Shown piece after piece: positions 27,404 through 42,602 of a stretch of DNA of 64,000 nt. A program made the position numbers and the translations under genes. Under the pieces are notes generated by a model. It was given only the letters and a program-made list of their open reading frames with translations, had not been told where the DNA came from and searched no databases. Every line of letters starts with the position of its first letter. Within the stretch, counting starts at the first letter, position 1. Where the stretch lies: positions 62,001 through 126,000 of the forward strand of contig JAQGEQ010000351.1 in the NCBI GenBank assembly GCA_034620365.1, in the 5' to 3' direction. Source of the stretch: Pegea sp. RAD2-039. Taxonomy: Eukaryota; Chordata; Thaliacea; Salpida; Salpidae.

Positions 27404-30400
27404 ATGATAATGACGTCATATACGTCACGATTCGAACAAGACTCAACCATCGATAACCGCCAGTCGGCAAGCTTCCGCTTTGAAACTGAACTACCACCGG
27501 AAATGCCTCGTTCTATCAGCCAACGTTATGTGACGTCACCAACAGAAGCGCGCACGCGTCCTCAACACCGTTTTGTCATAAACGGCAAAAGTTTACCACG
27601 TCATCAGCAACTACGTCACGATTCATGGCGTAACTACGTCAGTGAGGCAGCAGGGAAATCCCCCATAGTAACGTGTAACTGTCATGGTGATGTGACGCGA
27701 ACAGAGATCTATGACGTCAAATGTCCTCCGCCGCCGTCACCAGTAGCGACTCCAGTGACGATAAAAAGCGAAAAGACTCCGCCACAACAACAACGAGCAC
27801 CCTCTTGCGGAAAATGTCAAATTGCGATCGGTGCGATCCTTGTCGCGATCCTCATCACTTGTAGTCTCCTCATCTTCTTCTATGTCACTAATCGCGACTC
27901 ATCAACGCGACTTCAACAGCAGGACAGTAAGAAGCCGACACTTTCATCTACGATGGAGAATGGCGTCATTTTCACATCTTGCAATCAATCTATGACGTCA
28001 TCATCGTTAGTGGAAACGCGTTGTCATGACAAAGAGTGTCATGTCCGTCTGGGCCAGATGTTGTCTAAAATGAATCTGAGCGCTGATCCGTGTCAAGGTG
28101 ATGATGACGTCATCAGTAATCGATTATTTGAATGATTATGACGTTGATAGACTTCTACGAGTACGCGTGCGGTGATTGGATGAAAAGTGTCCAGATTCCA
28201 TCGACACGTCAAGAAGTCGGTGCGAGCAGTGACGTCATCGTGTCTACTGATGACGCTCTCTTTAATCTGTTGAATAGCGCTGGAAGACGCGAGAACTTTC
28301 GATCGAATAGCAATGAAACAGAAGCGGAAGTGAAGGTTCCGCTTCAATGATTACGATCATGATGATGACGTCATAATCGCGTTTTAGATGCGGATCTTTC
28401 TCTATTCTTGTTGCGATCTGAAACGAAACTCCACCCCTCTGATTAAACTTCTCAATGAGACCTTTGGAGGTTGGATCGAATCGGGACCCCGAAAATTCGA
28501 TCTCGATTACCAGATCACTAAATGTGTTCTTTATGATCTTGGATGCTTCTTCTCTATCGATGTTTCACCTTCTTACAATAAAAAGCGCACTTATGTCATT
28601 AAGGTGACGTCCCGATTTCGCGCTGAATGTGACGTCATCATTACTATTGCAGATCGCATATAAAGATGTCCTGACTCTTCCACCAGCCCTGTATGCTCCA
28701 CCAAATGTGAAAAGACTTCTGAGATAAAAAAGATTTAAAATAATCTTTCTTTCAGAAGTTTTATGAACACAAGATGAAGAGCTTCATGAAAGAAGTCTTC
28801 GAGCTCCTCCAGGTTTCAAACGCTGATGACGTCATCGATGAAATCTTTGCGTTTGAGAAGAGCTTAGCGACAGTAAGTAGATGAAGATTGAGGAATATTT
28901 CGGGAAGAAACTGTTGTTGTAGATCATACCTCCAAACACCAACATCTTTGTTGAGAACTTCACAGAGACTACGATCCGGCAATTAACAGAAATCGCTCCC
29001 GAAGTTTGTGTCATCAACTTTACACGTTACGACGACGTCACTACATCTCGTCACAGATCAAATGGCTACAGATTGTGAGTAAAGTGATTCCTAGAGTTCG
29101 GGTCGGGGAGTCCCAATCAGTGATGGTCAAAGATTTAAATCTTTACTTTGGGGCACTTTCAAGACTCATTCGGACTACAAATAGAAGGTGATTTGACTTT
29201 GAAGCTTTTTGATTGGCTCATTTTAAGTCTGTTTAGAATAAAAGAGAATTATGTTAGCTGGAGAGTAATTTTTAGTTTTGCTTATCAAGTCTCTTACAAC
29301 TTTCGACAAATTTATCAAAAATATACAATTTATAATCAACAAGTAAGTAATTGCAACTTTAAGGAGATTTTAAATCTATTTACCATCGATTTTCATGAAG
29401 ACTCTGATGGAAGAATGTTTATCGCTCGTTAAAAAGCATTTCAAGATACCGCTCGGCATCATGTATTCGCGAAAGTATTTCTTACCTCAAATGAAAGTAG
29501 AGGTTATAGAAACTTTCTTAATTCAATTTCAAATGCTTTTAGATGGGTATTAAATAATTGAATTAAATTCTAAGGTGCACTTCTTGTAGGTGGAAGCAAT
29601 CTCTAACTCAGTAAAATTATCGGCGAACGAGATGGTTAAAAGAAACAGGTGGTTGAATGAGAAGTCCAGGAGCTTTTTGTTCAAGCAAGTTAGTTGAGTG
29701 AATGAAGTTAAAATTGGAAATTGTTTATTCAAATGTAATAACTGTTTTAGCTGAAAAGTCTACAAATCAATATTGGATACAACGATCTTTATATGAAAGA
29801 CTCCAAAGCTTTGAATGATCTTTATAAGGTCAGTCGTCAAAACAATTTGTTTGTTGTTGTCTTTTTGGTGTTGTGCAACATCTTTTTATTTATTACAGTT
29901 TCCTGTGTTAGAAAATGAGTTTTTTATCAATTTTATTACTACTGTACGTGAAGACAAACTTACTAGAATCGATGAACTAACAGACGAAAATTCATCAATT
30001 CAAAAGTAAATTGTTCAGAATATATAGTTTCTGTTGGAATGTTTTCAACTCTATCTAACCTAAAAGCATTTTTTTGGCACAATTTACCTTTTTGATTCAA
30101 ATATAAATTCCTTTGACAGAACTTTTGAATTGTATAGATTACATTTGCAGAAAGTTACTATAAATATTTAAAATGGAAATTTCAGGTGGCCACAAGCGTA
30201 CTACTCAACCAGTGCACTCTATTGCCGTGATAGAAACTCTATTTTTATTCCAGCAGCTTTTTTACAGGCTCCATTCTATGATCAAAAAGCCTCCAAGTAA
30301 GTTGTTGCTGAGTGAAAATCTTCACAGGAATAACGTTTTGTTAAGGGCAGCAAATTATGGTTCTGTTGGAAACTCAATAGCTCACGAGATTTCTCATGCG

Positions 30401-31841
30401 TTTGATGCCTTATGTAAATAAAGTTGGTTTTAAAGATTACATTTATTTTTTAAAAGTTTCCAGACCACAATCAACATCTGTTTATCTTTCAACTACAAGT
30501 TTTTAGTCATGTCCTCAGCTTTTTAAGATTTTAAATGATTCAAACCTATTTAACTTTTTAGTAGCTTCATTAAAGTATTCACAACCGAGATTTTTTTAGC
30601 AATTATTTCATCTAATTAAATAGATCTTTAAGTTTTGCAGCAAAGTACATTAAATGGTTGAGAAAGTTTGTAGAAAAAATAACTTTAAACAAAACTGTCT
30701 AAAAATCACCAGATAATCACATTTTGTAACTTGTTGATTTATTTAGTTGTCTTTTGGACTTTTTAAGTTCATTGAAAATAATACTTTCAGTATCAAAAAG
30801 ATAGAAGTTATCAAAAAGTTTTTATTCTCACAACTTCAGCTGACTTTGCTAGAATTTGTCATAATTTAAGTTAAATCAACTTTTTTATATCCTGATATTC
30901 AAAAGTTTAATGGTTAAATTGATTGGGAATATTTTGAGATAACAAAGTTTATTTAAAACAAATATTTTTTGAAATTATACAGAAGCTTTTGAATATGAAC
31001 AAAAAGCTCTTTTTTACAATAAACTAAATCACAAAGATCCAATCTACCTTCAATGAACAATTTTTGGCTCAACTCCAAAACTTCTGATCTGTAAAACACC
31101 AACTGTTGATATTTAATCCTTTTAAACGAGGATTAGTAGTATCTGCAGCATTAAAACTTTGTTAATTTCATCGTGACATTCTCAAGATAATCTAGTGAAA
31201 AAACTTATTCTTTGTCTTGCTAACATCAATTGATGGACAATTAAAGTTGCTTTTCTTCACTTATTCATGTATTTAAATAACCCATTTAAATAATTTATCT
31301 CAAAATTTATTTTCTGCAGCTGGTCTCACTAATGAAGAAAAATGGTATGAAGATTTCAACAATGAATTTAGTCAAAGAGCTGAATGTGTCGTCAGCCATT
31401 ATGAGGAGAATGGACTAGTTCGTTTTATGCTCAATTTTGTGACCTTTGTACAAACTAAATTGTTCACAGGTAAATGGGGAAAAGACTCTGTTTGAAAATA
31501 TTGCTGATATAAATGGAGTCCTTCTTTCATACGCAGTAAGTAGCAAAATATCTCAAAATATAGTTTGTCAGAGATTTGATTTCCTGTAGGCTTTTGAGAA
31601 ACAGTTGAGTCCTAAAAAGACTGATTTGGAGACAAATATTGACAAAAAAAGCTTCTTTATCAACTTTGCTCATACATTTTGTTCTAAAAAACGATCTTCA
31701 TACACTCGAAGTGATGAAAAGCATGCACCAGAATATTATCGTGTTGTTACAACTTTATCGAACATCAAAGAGTTTTCGGCCGCATTTCAGTGCGAAAAAG
31801 GCCGCAGAATGAACAGAAGAAAAAAGTGTGTAATTTGGTGA
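27404..31841 (+). CDS. M13 family zinc metallopeptidase (neprilysin/ECE-like), type II membrane protein
   Basis: M13 enzymes are surface endopeptidases that process or destroy small signalling peptides. Exon 1 encodes a polar cytosolic tail of about 138 residues, one membrane span (about residues 139-161) and the start of the ectodomain. The family entry motif follows (cysteine pair, then DPCQ joined to DFYEYACGDWMKSVQIP). Later blocks include PLIKLLNETFGGW, the zinc-binding HEISHAFD at about 30,390, ENIADING at about 31,500 supplying the third zinc ligand, and the typical end FQCEKGRRMN...CVIW. Two features are unusual. The substrate-binding motif normally written NAYY or NAFY reads QAYYS, followed by about four extra residues with a cysteine. 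The loop after HEISHAFD is shorter than in neprilysin. Exons are split by introns of 33 bp to about 0.9 kb. The start could be either of the two ATGs at 27,404 and 27,410. Subfamily (MME, ECE or other) was not decided. Confidence 0.9.
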
Positions 31842-33418
31842 TGCAATTTGATGCATGATCCTATTAACAAGATGTTTTATTGGAAACGAATAACTTTTAG
31901 TGAAAACTTTGAATTTATACGGTGAATAAACTTAATAAAAACTTATTTGGTAAAAGATAGATGTGATAAAGGCTTTACAGTTCAATAAAAATCCTTCTTT
32001 AATTTAAGAAAAAATCTATCAAATCTGGGAGAACAAAATAATCATTTAATTAAACTATTATTACACATTTCGTTTCCTTTATGTGATAGTTTACATAGAT
32101 GCAAATACCAGCAGATGTTTATTGACTATTTATGTAAATTCACTAAGTCAATTTACTATCGATATCTTATAGATTTTAAACTTTGCCTCTAAATTAGTTT
32201 CTTTTTATTCTAAACAATCAAGCTGTCATTGAGCTTACAGCTTTATTTTCATTTTAATATTTCAAACTTAAGATTTGTTTACTAATGATAAATATCTTGT
32301 TATAAGATTGTTGTATACAAATAACTTTTTATCTAGATTTTTAGGTATACACTGGAAAGGGTTAAGTTCTAAAACTATATATTGAAATTTGAATAAGAGT
32401 GACAGAAATTCTTTGGTTCTTATTTAATTGATAAAAGAATAAAACTTCTCAAAATGGAGACTTTCATATTTAACTCAGATTTTTTGAGATATATTTCAAG
32501 CAGATTACAGATCTAACCTTTTGGAAATCAATATTCGATAAGTTTAGTTTCTTATAATTTTAATTAAACATTTAATATGAGATTTTATATAAAATTGGTA
32601 AATAATAAAGTCAAAGATGACAGGAAGCTATCAGAGAAACTGTTTATAAAATGCTTGAGCTTAGAATCTGCTGTCTAAGCTTGGAATGTTTTCATTCAAG
32701 TTATTGTTTGTAAAAATCGTAAAATAGAGAGTTTTACATGAATTAGAATAAAGTTAATAGTTATCATCATTGTATTACTGATTTAAGCTTTGTGGAAAAT
32801 TATTTTTTGTGCTTGATAAAGTCGTTAACAAGCTTTTCTTCAAACTATAGAAATGTGTCTTGAAAATACACATTAAAAGAGTTTTGCTACAGTAAAACCG
32901 AACATATCAATTATTACTGTACTACCTATTAGACGAGTTTGGCTGCTAGTTCTTTGGGTTATGAAGGTGTGGGCTTCAATTCCAACTTGTTGTTGAATAC
33001 GTTTGACCTACAAAGCCCAGCCTCGAAAATTACATCACCTACTACTTCCAACTGGTTTTTACTTACTTTTGGTTCTTTAAACACTTGAAAGTAATAATTC
33101 ATTTTGCTTTTCTTACAACTATTTTTCCTCAAAAACATCTTTCTACTTGATTGATGAATTGGTAAAATAAAATTTATAAAAATCCCCCCATAAAGCATCT
33201 AACAAAAGCTTGTTTCGTGTTTCCAAGCTACTTTATTTAAAACTTTTATATTCACTTCTACGTAAATTGTTAAAAGTTCAAATTTTTTAATATTTATCAA
33301 CGAATCTAAAAGTAGTCTGAGGAGCAAACATCAATATGCAAATTAGTTCATCTTCATTTTCAAAATTAAAAATCTTTTAGTGATTAGATAAAAAGCAGCG
33401 GAAGTATTTGTGTAAAAA
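31842..33418. other. Intergenic region between convergent M13 and TMEM67 genes
   Basis: AT-rich 1.6 kb between the 3' ends of two converging genes. It should hold both 3' UTRs. Apart from several AATAAA-type hexamers shortly after the M13 stop, nothing was recognised. Confidence 0.6.
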
Positions 33419-37756
<4,338 letters not shown>

Positions 37757-39699
37757 CACTAACGCAAACTATTGAACAACTTAATAAAAAAAATAAGTTA
37801 GATTAAAATGAACATTTTATATAACTTAGAAAAAACTTAATTATAAAAAATATTAAATCTTAAACAAAAATGTAAACGTAGAAAAATTCATTAAATAAAC
37901 TATAAGAATTTGAAATTTTATTAATCAAACTTTTTAGTAAAATTTATTGATCTTGATGTAAACCAAAAGTTAAAAAAAAACGTTCTTCCTTCAAATAAAC
38001 ATAAAAACAGAGCTTTATCTCAATGGTTTAACTAAAGATTTTTTCATCTTAATTTACATCAATAAATATTATTTAAACAAATTTTATTTTAATATTAAAA
38101 GATGTTAAAACAACTTTCTTATTATTACAAAAATATTACAATCTGTCTTAATTAATGTAATGAAAAATTAAAGCCGTTTGAGAAAACAATAAAACTTTAA
38201 AACCTAAAGATAATATTCAATTATATTTTTCATAAAACATTTCTTTCGTTGCTTAAAATTCAAAAAGTCTTCAACTGTTGAAATTGGTCTCCAACGAGAT
38301 GATCACTGAAGCGTAACATCGAAAACAAATCGAAATTGAATAGTTTTTTCAGTAAATTTTGTAGAAATAATTTACAATTGAAATGACTTTTGTTTTGTAA
38401 AAGTTTTGTTTCAAACTATATAAATAAAATTCGTTGTTTTTATAAATAAATTAATCAATAATCGAGATATTTTGATATTCAAGAAATGTCATCTACATTT
38501 TATTGCTTAGAATAAAACATGAAGAAAACCAACTAAAAATATTTTTCAAATGATATAAATAGCATTTGTATTTAATTAATGAGAAGTAAATAACATTGCA
38601 AATTGTTCTATTTTGCAACAGTTTATCAAAACTATAACAAAGTTTAATTATATCTTTAATCTATTTTTGGTATAATAATAAATAACAAATTAAAAAAAGA
38701 AACCTTTTACAATTTTACTATTAACAGATTTTAGTATCCATCTTTATATGTAAAAAAGTAGGGAAAAAATGTTAGGATGGTTATTAAAAACTCTTAAATT
38801 TATTAAATACAATGACTAGTTATCAGAAATTACAAAAATCAAAGCCGATTACATTGGTGTGTAAATTTTATAGAACAAAATCCAAAAAAAAATTCATAGA
38901 AATTATAGTATTTCCCAATTAATTAAAGAGAAAGTTGGAAATCAAGCCTGTAAGAAGTCTGAAAATATTATAGAAATATTAAACATTTATAATCGTTCAC
39001 TTTAGTATTTCAAGATATGCTCTTAAAAAAAGTCAGTAAAAAGTTGGAAGCAATTATTTGTAAATTAAATATTTTGTGTTTTAGTGACTATCTACTGTAT
39101 CATACTTTGTAAATTTTTCGTTGTAGCAAACGATTCAAAATTAACTTTTTAAATATAGATTTTGTTGAAAAAGTTTCGAGAAGCAGTTTTTTAAATAGTT
39201 GGAAATGTCTTTCTGTAGATGTTTTAAAGAAAAAAAAAGTTTAATTACTGTGAAAGTCATCTGAAACTGAATATTTAGAGGAAGCTCTCCGAAAGTAAAA
39301 CTGTTTTAATGGAGTTGTATAAACGGTTCTATAGCAAATGTTTCACCGAAAACTTTTCTAAGAAGCTAGCTTCAGCTTTCAAAAACAAAATATAAAAAAT
39401 CAGCTTTTCTCAGAAGTTTTATGAATATGTTGTGATTTGACTTCATAAAAAAATTTATGATATTTAACCTAAAAAAGAAACAAAGTAAACTTTAAAGTTA
39501 ATTTAAATAAGGCTTAGTCGAAAATTGTACTAATGTATCTATCAATAATTTCTTTGAAGCAAATTTTATTTCATTATTAGATAAAATACAGTATGACCAA
39601 ATTTGCAAAAAGTAAACTTTATTTTGACTGATAGTAACAAAATAATGGAATAACCGTTGTCAACATTACACGGATCCTTGAACTGGTTTCTCGAGCCAC
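37757..39699. other. AT-rich intergenic region upstream of TMEM67
   Basis: 1.9 kb containing the 5' side of TMEM67 and the 3' side of the first styelin-like gene. It is AT-rich with no convincing coding segment, RNA gene or repeat array. Confidence 0.6.
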
Positions 39700-40464
39700 T
39701 TAATCAATAAGATCAGTCTCCAGCAGTGGAAGAGCTTTTTCAAAGTTGTCTGTCTTCGCTTCTAAAAGTTTCAAACAATTTAAAGATTTACAATATATTT
39801 ACAATTTTATAAATCTATTATTTAAAAATTAAAATTATTAAAAGAAAAACAAACTTAAAGTAAAAATCTAAATAAATATGAAATTATGAGTTTGATGTTT
39901 AGTAAACTTTTTGAGACAACCATATAGTTTATTACAGTAACTCGTCAAAACATCTATTTTGATGATATATCATTCAAACCTGAGTTTGTAGCTTCAACAT
40001 AACGAGCCATATCAGTAACTAACATACGAGCATCTGCTTCTCCAACTTGATCACTTAATTCATTCAACAATGACACCAATGTCTTTTCATATTGATCGTG
40101 ATCATATCCCTGTAAATGAATTATGATGTTTGAAAAATGTTCAAACTACTTTCAATCTACCTGTTCATCTCCAAGGTAGGCAACAGCAGTATGAAGAGCT
40201 GCATGCTTGACTCCTTTCCATGCATGACGGACACTACAAAAAATTTCATGTTAATTAAATTAGATAAAATCATATAGAGATTTAAGCAAAGTAGTTTTCT
40301 GCAAGTTTTAATTTATAAGATAATTGAATTGCTCAGTTCGAAATCTGATGAAGGTTTGGTAGCTAATATAAAAGTCATATCACTTACAAACGGCGAAACC
40401 AATCAGCCTCTGAAGAACCAACAAGGCATACAGCAATCAACACGAAAAGTATTTTGGCGTTCAT
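39700..40464 (-). CDS. Styelin-like antimicrobial peptide precursor, copy A
   Basis: A four-exon gene (40,388-40,464; 40,161-40,233; 39,980-40,109; 39,700-39,761) encodes 113 residues. Residues 1-20 form a signal peptide ending SSEA. Next comes a short cationic, tryptophan- and histidine-containing amphipathic segment starting DWFRRFVRHAWKGVKHAALH and ending near YLGDEQ. The remaining 63 residues are acidic. This order matches styelin precursors of Styela (signal ending SEA, then GWF..., then LLGD and an acidic tail), though the tail here is longer than theirs. The likely role is secreted host defence against microbes, inferred from layout and composition only. All splice sites are GT-AG. Exons 1-3 are nearly identical to copy B, while exon 4 (ending LLETDLID) differs strongly. 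Another small secreted cationic peptide family remains possible. Confidence 0.75.
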
Positions 40465-40589
40465 CTTGATATTTTTGAGTTTTTCACTGTTAAAAAGAGA
40501 TTTGGTTAGTTTTAGAATTGTTAAAGTATTTTGCTTATATCAATTAAATGTTTGGATTTACCTTCACAAACGTAATTGATGAAAATATG

Positions 40590-40650
40590 AAAATATCAGC
40601 AGCTTTTAAAGCCTTCTTCTTCCTTGTGCTACGTGTTCTTTACTGATTGT
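40590..40650 (-). promoter_or_regulatory. Candidate promoter of peptide copy A
   Basis: A block with an ACACGT core, a GGAAGAAGAA purine stretch and a TATA-like CTTTAAAAG followed by CTGCT lies about 130-190 bp upstream of the copy A start. The same order occurs upstream of copy B in inverted orientation. It is conserved while flanking sequence is not, which points to a kept regulatory element. The transcription start has not been located. Confidence 0.4.
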
Positions 40651-41189
40651 TATTAAAATATTTTCCATCGTTTCCTTGAAATGTTTGTCCAGGTAATACA
40701 CAGTGGTTTGACAACGATGGAAAAAGTCACCATTACTTGTTGTCATTCAGTTTTACTTTTTGTTTAAACAAATTCTTTTATGTATTTATTTCTATTTATT
40801 TTCAATATGTATTAAAAACATATTTTCCTTATAAATTCTATCATGTTAGATTATAGATCAAGTATAACATTTTAATCTATTCGAAATTAAAATACTCTTT
40901 ACTCTTACATAATCCAAATCGGAGTTACTAATTGTATATTTATGTTTTAAAGTAAAGAGAAAAGATTAAACTATCATTTAATGACAAGGGCAATCAATTT
41001 CAGTAATATTAGTTTCTTTAGCTTCTATTATTTGATAATATAAGAGTCAAAAGTCAGAAAATGTTTAACTCATTCACAAAGAATCCTTACAAAATCAAAA
41101 TTATAGATTTAGATGATTTTCAGTTTTAATGATTCAAGTTGAAAATATCAACTCAAGTTTAAAATCGATCACGTAAAAAATTAGATCAT

Positions 41190-41501
41190 CATATTATCAA
41201 ACAAACAAAAGTTGGTTAGGTTTGATAAAGAGCAAACTTTGGAAATATTTTGAAAACTTACAAATGCTTTTTGACAATTTGATTCAGAAATATTTTGAGG
41301 AAAAGATTGATTACATTCAAAAGAAATCAATTCAAAAAATCAAATTTTTGGTAAACCTTAATTTAGAATAAAATCAAAATATCCAGAAAACTTATATCAA
41401 TCTTGTATAAACTATTGTAAGTATAATCTAAGATATTATTAAAATCATATTTAAACTTAAGCAGCAACCTTAGGACGTTTTTCACATCCGGATGTCAGAA
41501 T
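41190..41501 (+). repeat. Left arm of a 0.3-kb inverted repeat (partner at 44,770-45,071)
   Basis: This segment of the spacer between the two peptide promoters reappears reverse-complemented at 44,770-45,071 with small differences. Shared landmarks are CAAACAAACAAAAGTTGG at the low end, a central part with AATCAAATTTTTGGTAAACC, and CTTAGGACGTTTTTCACATC at the high end. On the minus strand the high end reads as a short open stretch ending RPKVAA and a stop, possibly the tail of a lost gene or mobile element. Confidence 0.7.
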
Positions 41502-41564
41502 ACCTTTGGCTACCTGAACAAAACTCTCAAGGAAGTAAGAAAGGATTATTTTTTTAGAAAATTA

Positions 41565-41645
41565 ATAAAAAACACGTCAGATAAGGAAGAAGAAAGCTTT
41601 TAAAGCTGCTTTTTTAATTTTCATCAATTACTTATCTAAAGGTAT
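41565..41645 (+). promoter_or_regulatory. Candidate promoter of peptide copy B
   Basis: Matches the copy A block in opposite orientation: ACACGTCAG, GGAAGAAGAA, then GCTTTTAAAGCTGCT with a TATA-like core. It lies about 240-315 bp upstream of the copy B start. The two promoters point away from each other across a spacer of about 1 kb. Confidence 0.4.
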
Positions 41646-41881
41646 GGAAACAAATCATAATTTGTAAATTAATTTGTCGTAACTACTTATTTTCTTTTAC
41701 TTTGTAATTATTTTTGGGTTTACGATTTGAAACAGATCTTGCTATTATATCAAAAATATAAGTCATTTCAGTAATTTTAAATTATTTTAAAGAAAAACCC
41801 TTAAATATGTTTAAATAGATTGAAGGTTGTAAACTAACCTAAGCAATATTCATTAACAGTGAAAAACTTAAAAATATCAAG

Positions 41882-42602
41882 ATGAACGCCAAAATACTTT
41901 TCGTGTTGATTGCTGTATGCCTTGTTGGTTCTTCAGAGGCTGATTGGTTTCGCCGTTTGTAAGTGATATGACTTTTATATTAGCTACCAAACCTTCATCA
42001 GATTTCTAACTAATCAATTCAATTATCTTATAAATTAAAACTTACAGAAAGCTACTTTGCTTAAATCTCTATATGATTTTATCTAATTTAATTAACATGA
42101 AATTTTTTGTAGTGTCCGTCATGCATGGAAAGGAGTCAAGCATGCAGCTCTTCATACTGCTGTTGCCTACCTTGGAGATGAACAGGTAGATTGAAAGTAG
42201 TTTGAACATTTTTCAAACATCAAAATTTATTTACAGGGATATGATCACGATCAATATGAAAAGACATTGGTGTCATTGTTGAATGATTTAAGTGATCAAG
42301 TTGGAGAAGCAGATGCTCGTATGTTAGTTACTGATATGGCTCGTTATGTTGAAGCTACAAACTCAGGTTTGAATTTGACAAAGTCTTAGAATAAATTATC
42401 AAGATTGTGTCAAAATTTGGTTTTTAGAAACTTGTATATTTTTAATTGTATTGAAACTGTTTATTACATTTTTTAAATCGTTATCTTACAAGACTTACTT
42501 TGAAGCAAAATATTTAAAACGTAAATAAAACTTACAGAAGTGAAGAAAGACGTCAACTTTGAGGAAGCTCTTTCACAACTAGAAACTGAATTAAACAACT
42601 AA
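41882..42602 (+). CDS. Styelin-like antimicrobial peptide precursor, copy B
   Basis: The head-to-head partner of copy A, with four exons at 41,882-41,958, 42,113-42,185, 42,237-42,366 and 42,538-42,602, encoding 114 residues. The signal peptide and the predicted mature segment (DWFRRFVRHAWKGVKHAALH to YLGDEQ) are identical to copy A. Exon 3 differs by one residue (NDLSD here, NELSD in A). Exon 4 differs clearly and ends LSQLETELNN. Up to residue 26 the mature segment has three arginines, two lysines and three histidines against one aspartate, so it is cationic and may depend on pH. A short intron in the 5' UTR is possible, since the sequence just upstream ends in a good acceptor (TTAACAG at 41,853-41,859). 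Function is inferred from styelin-like layout. Confidence 0.75.
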
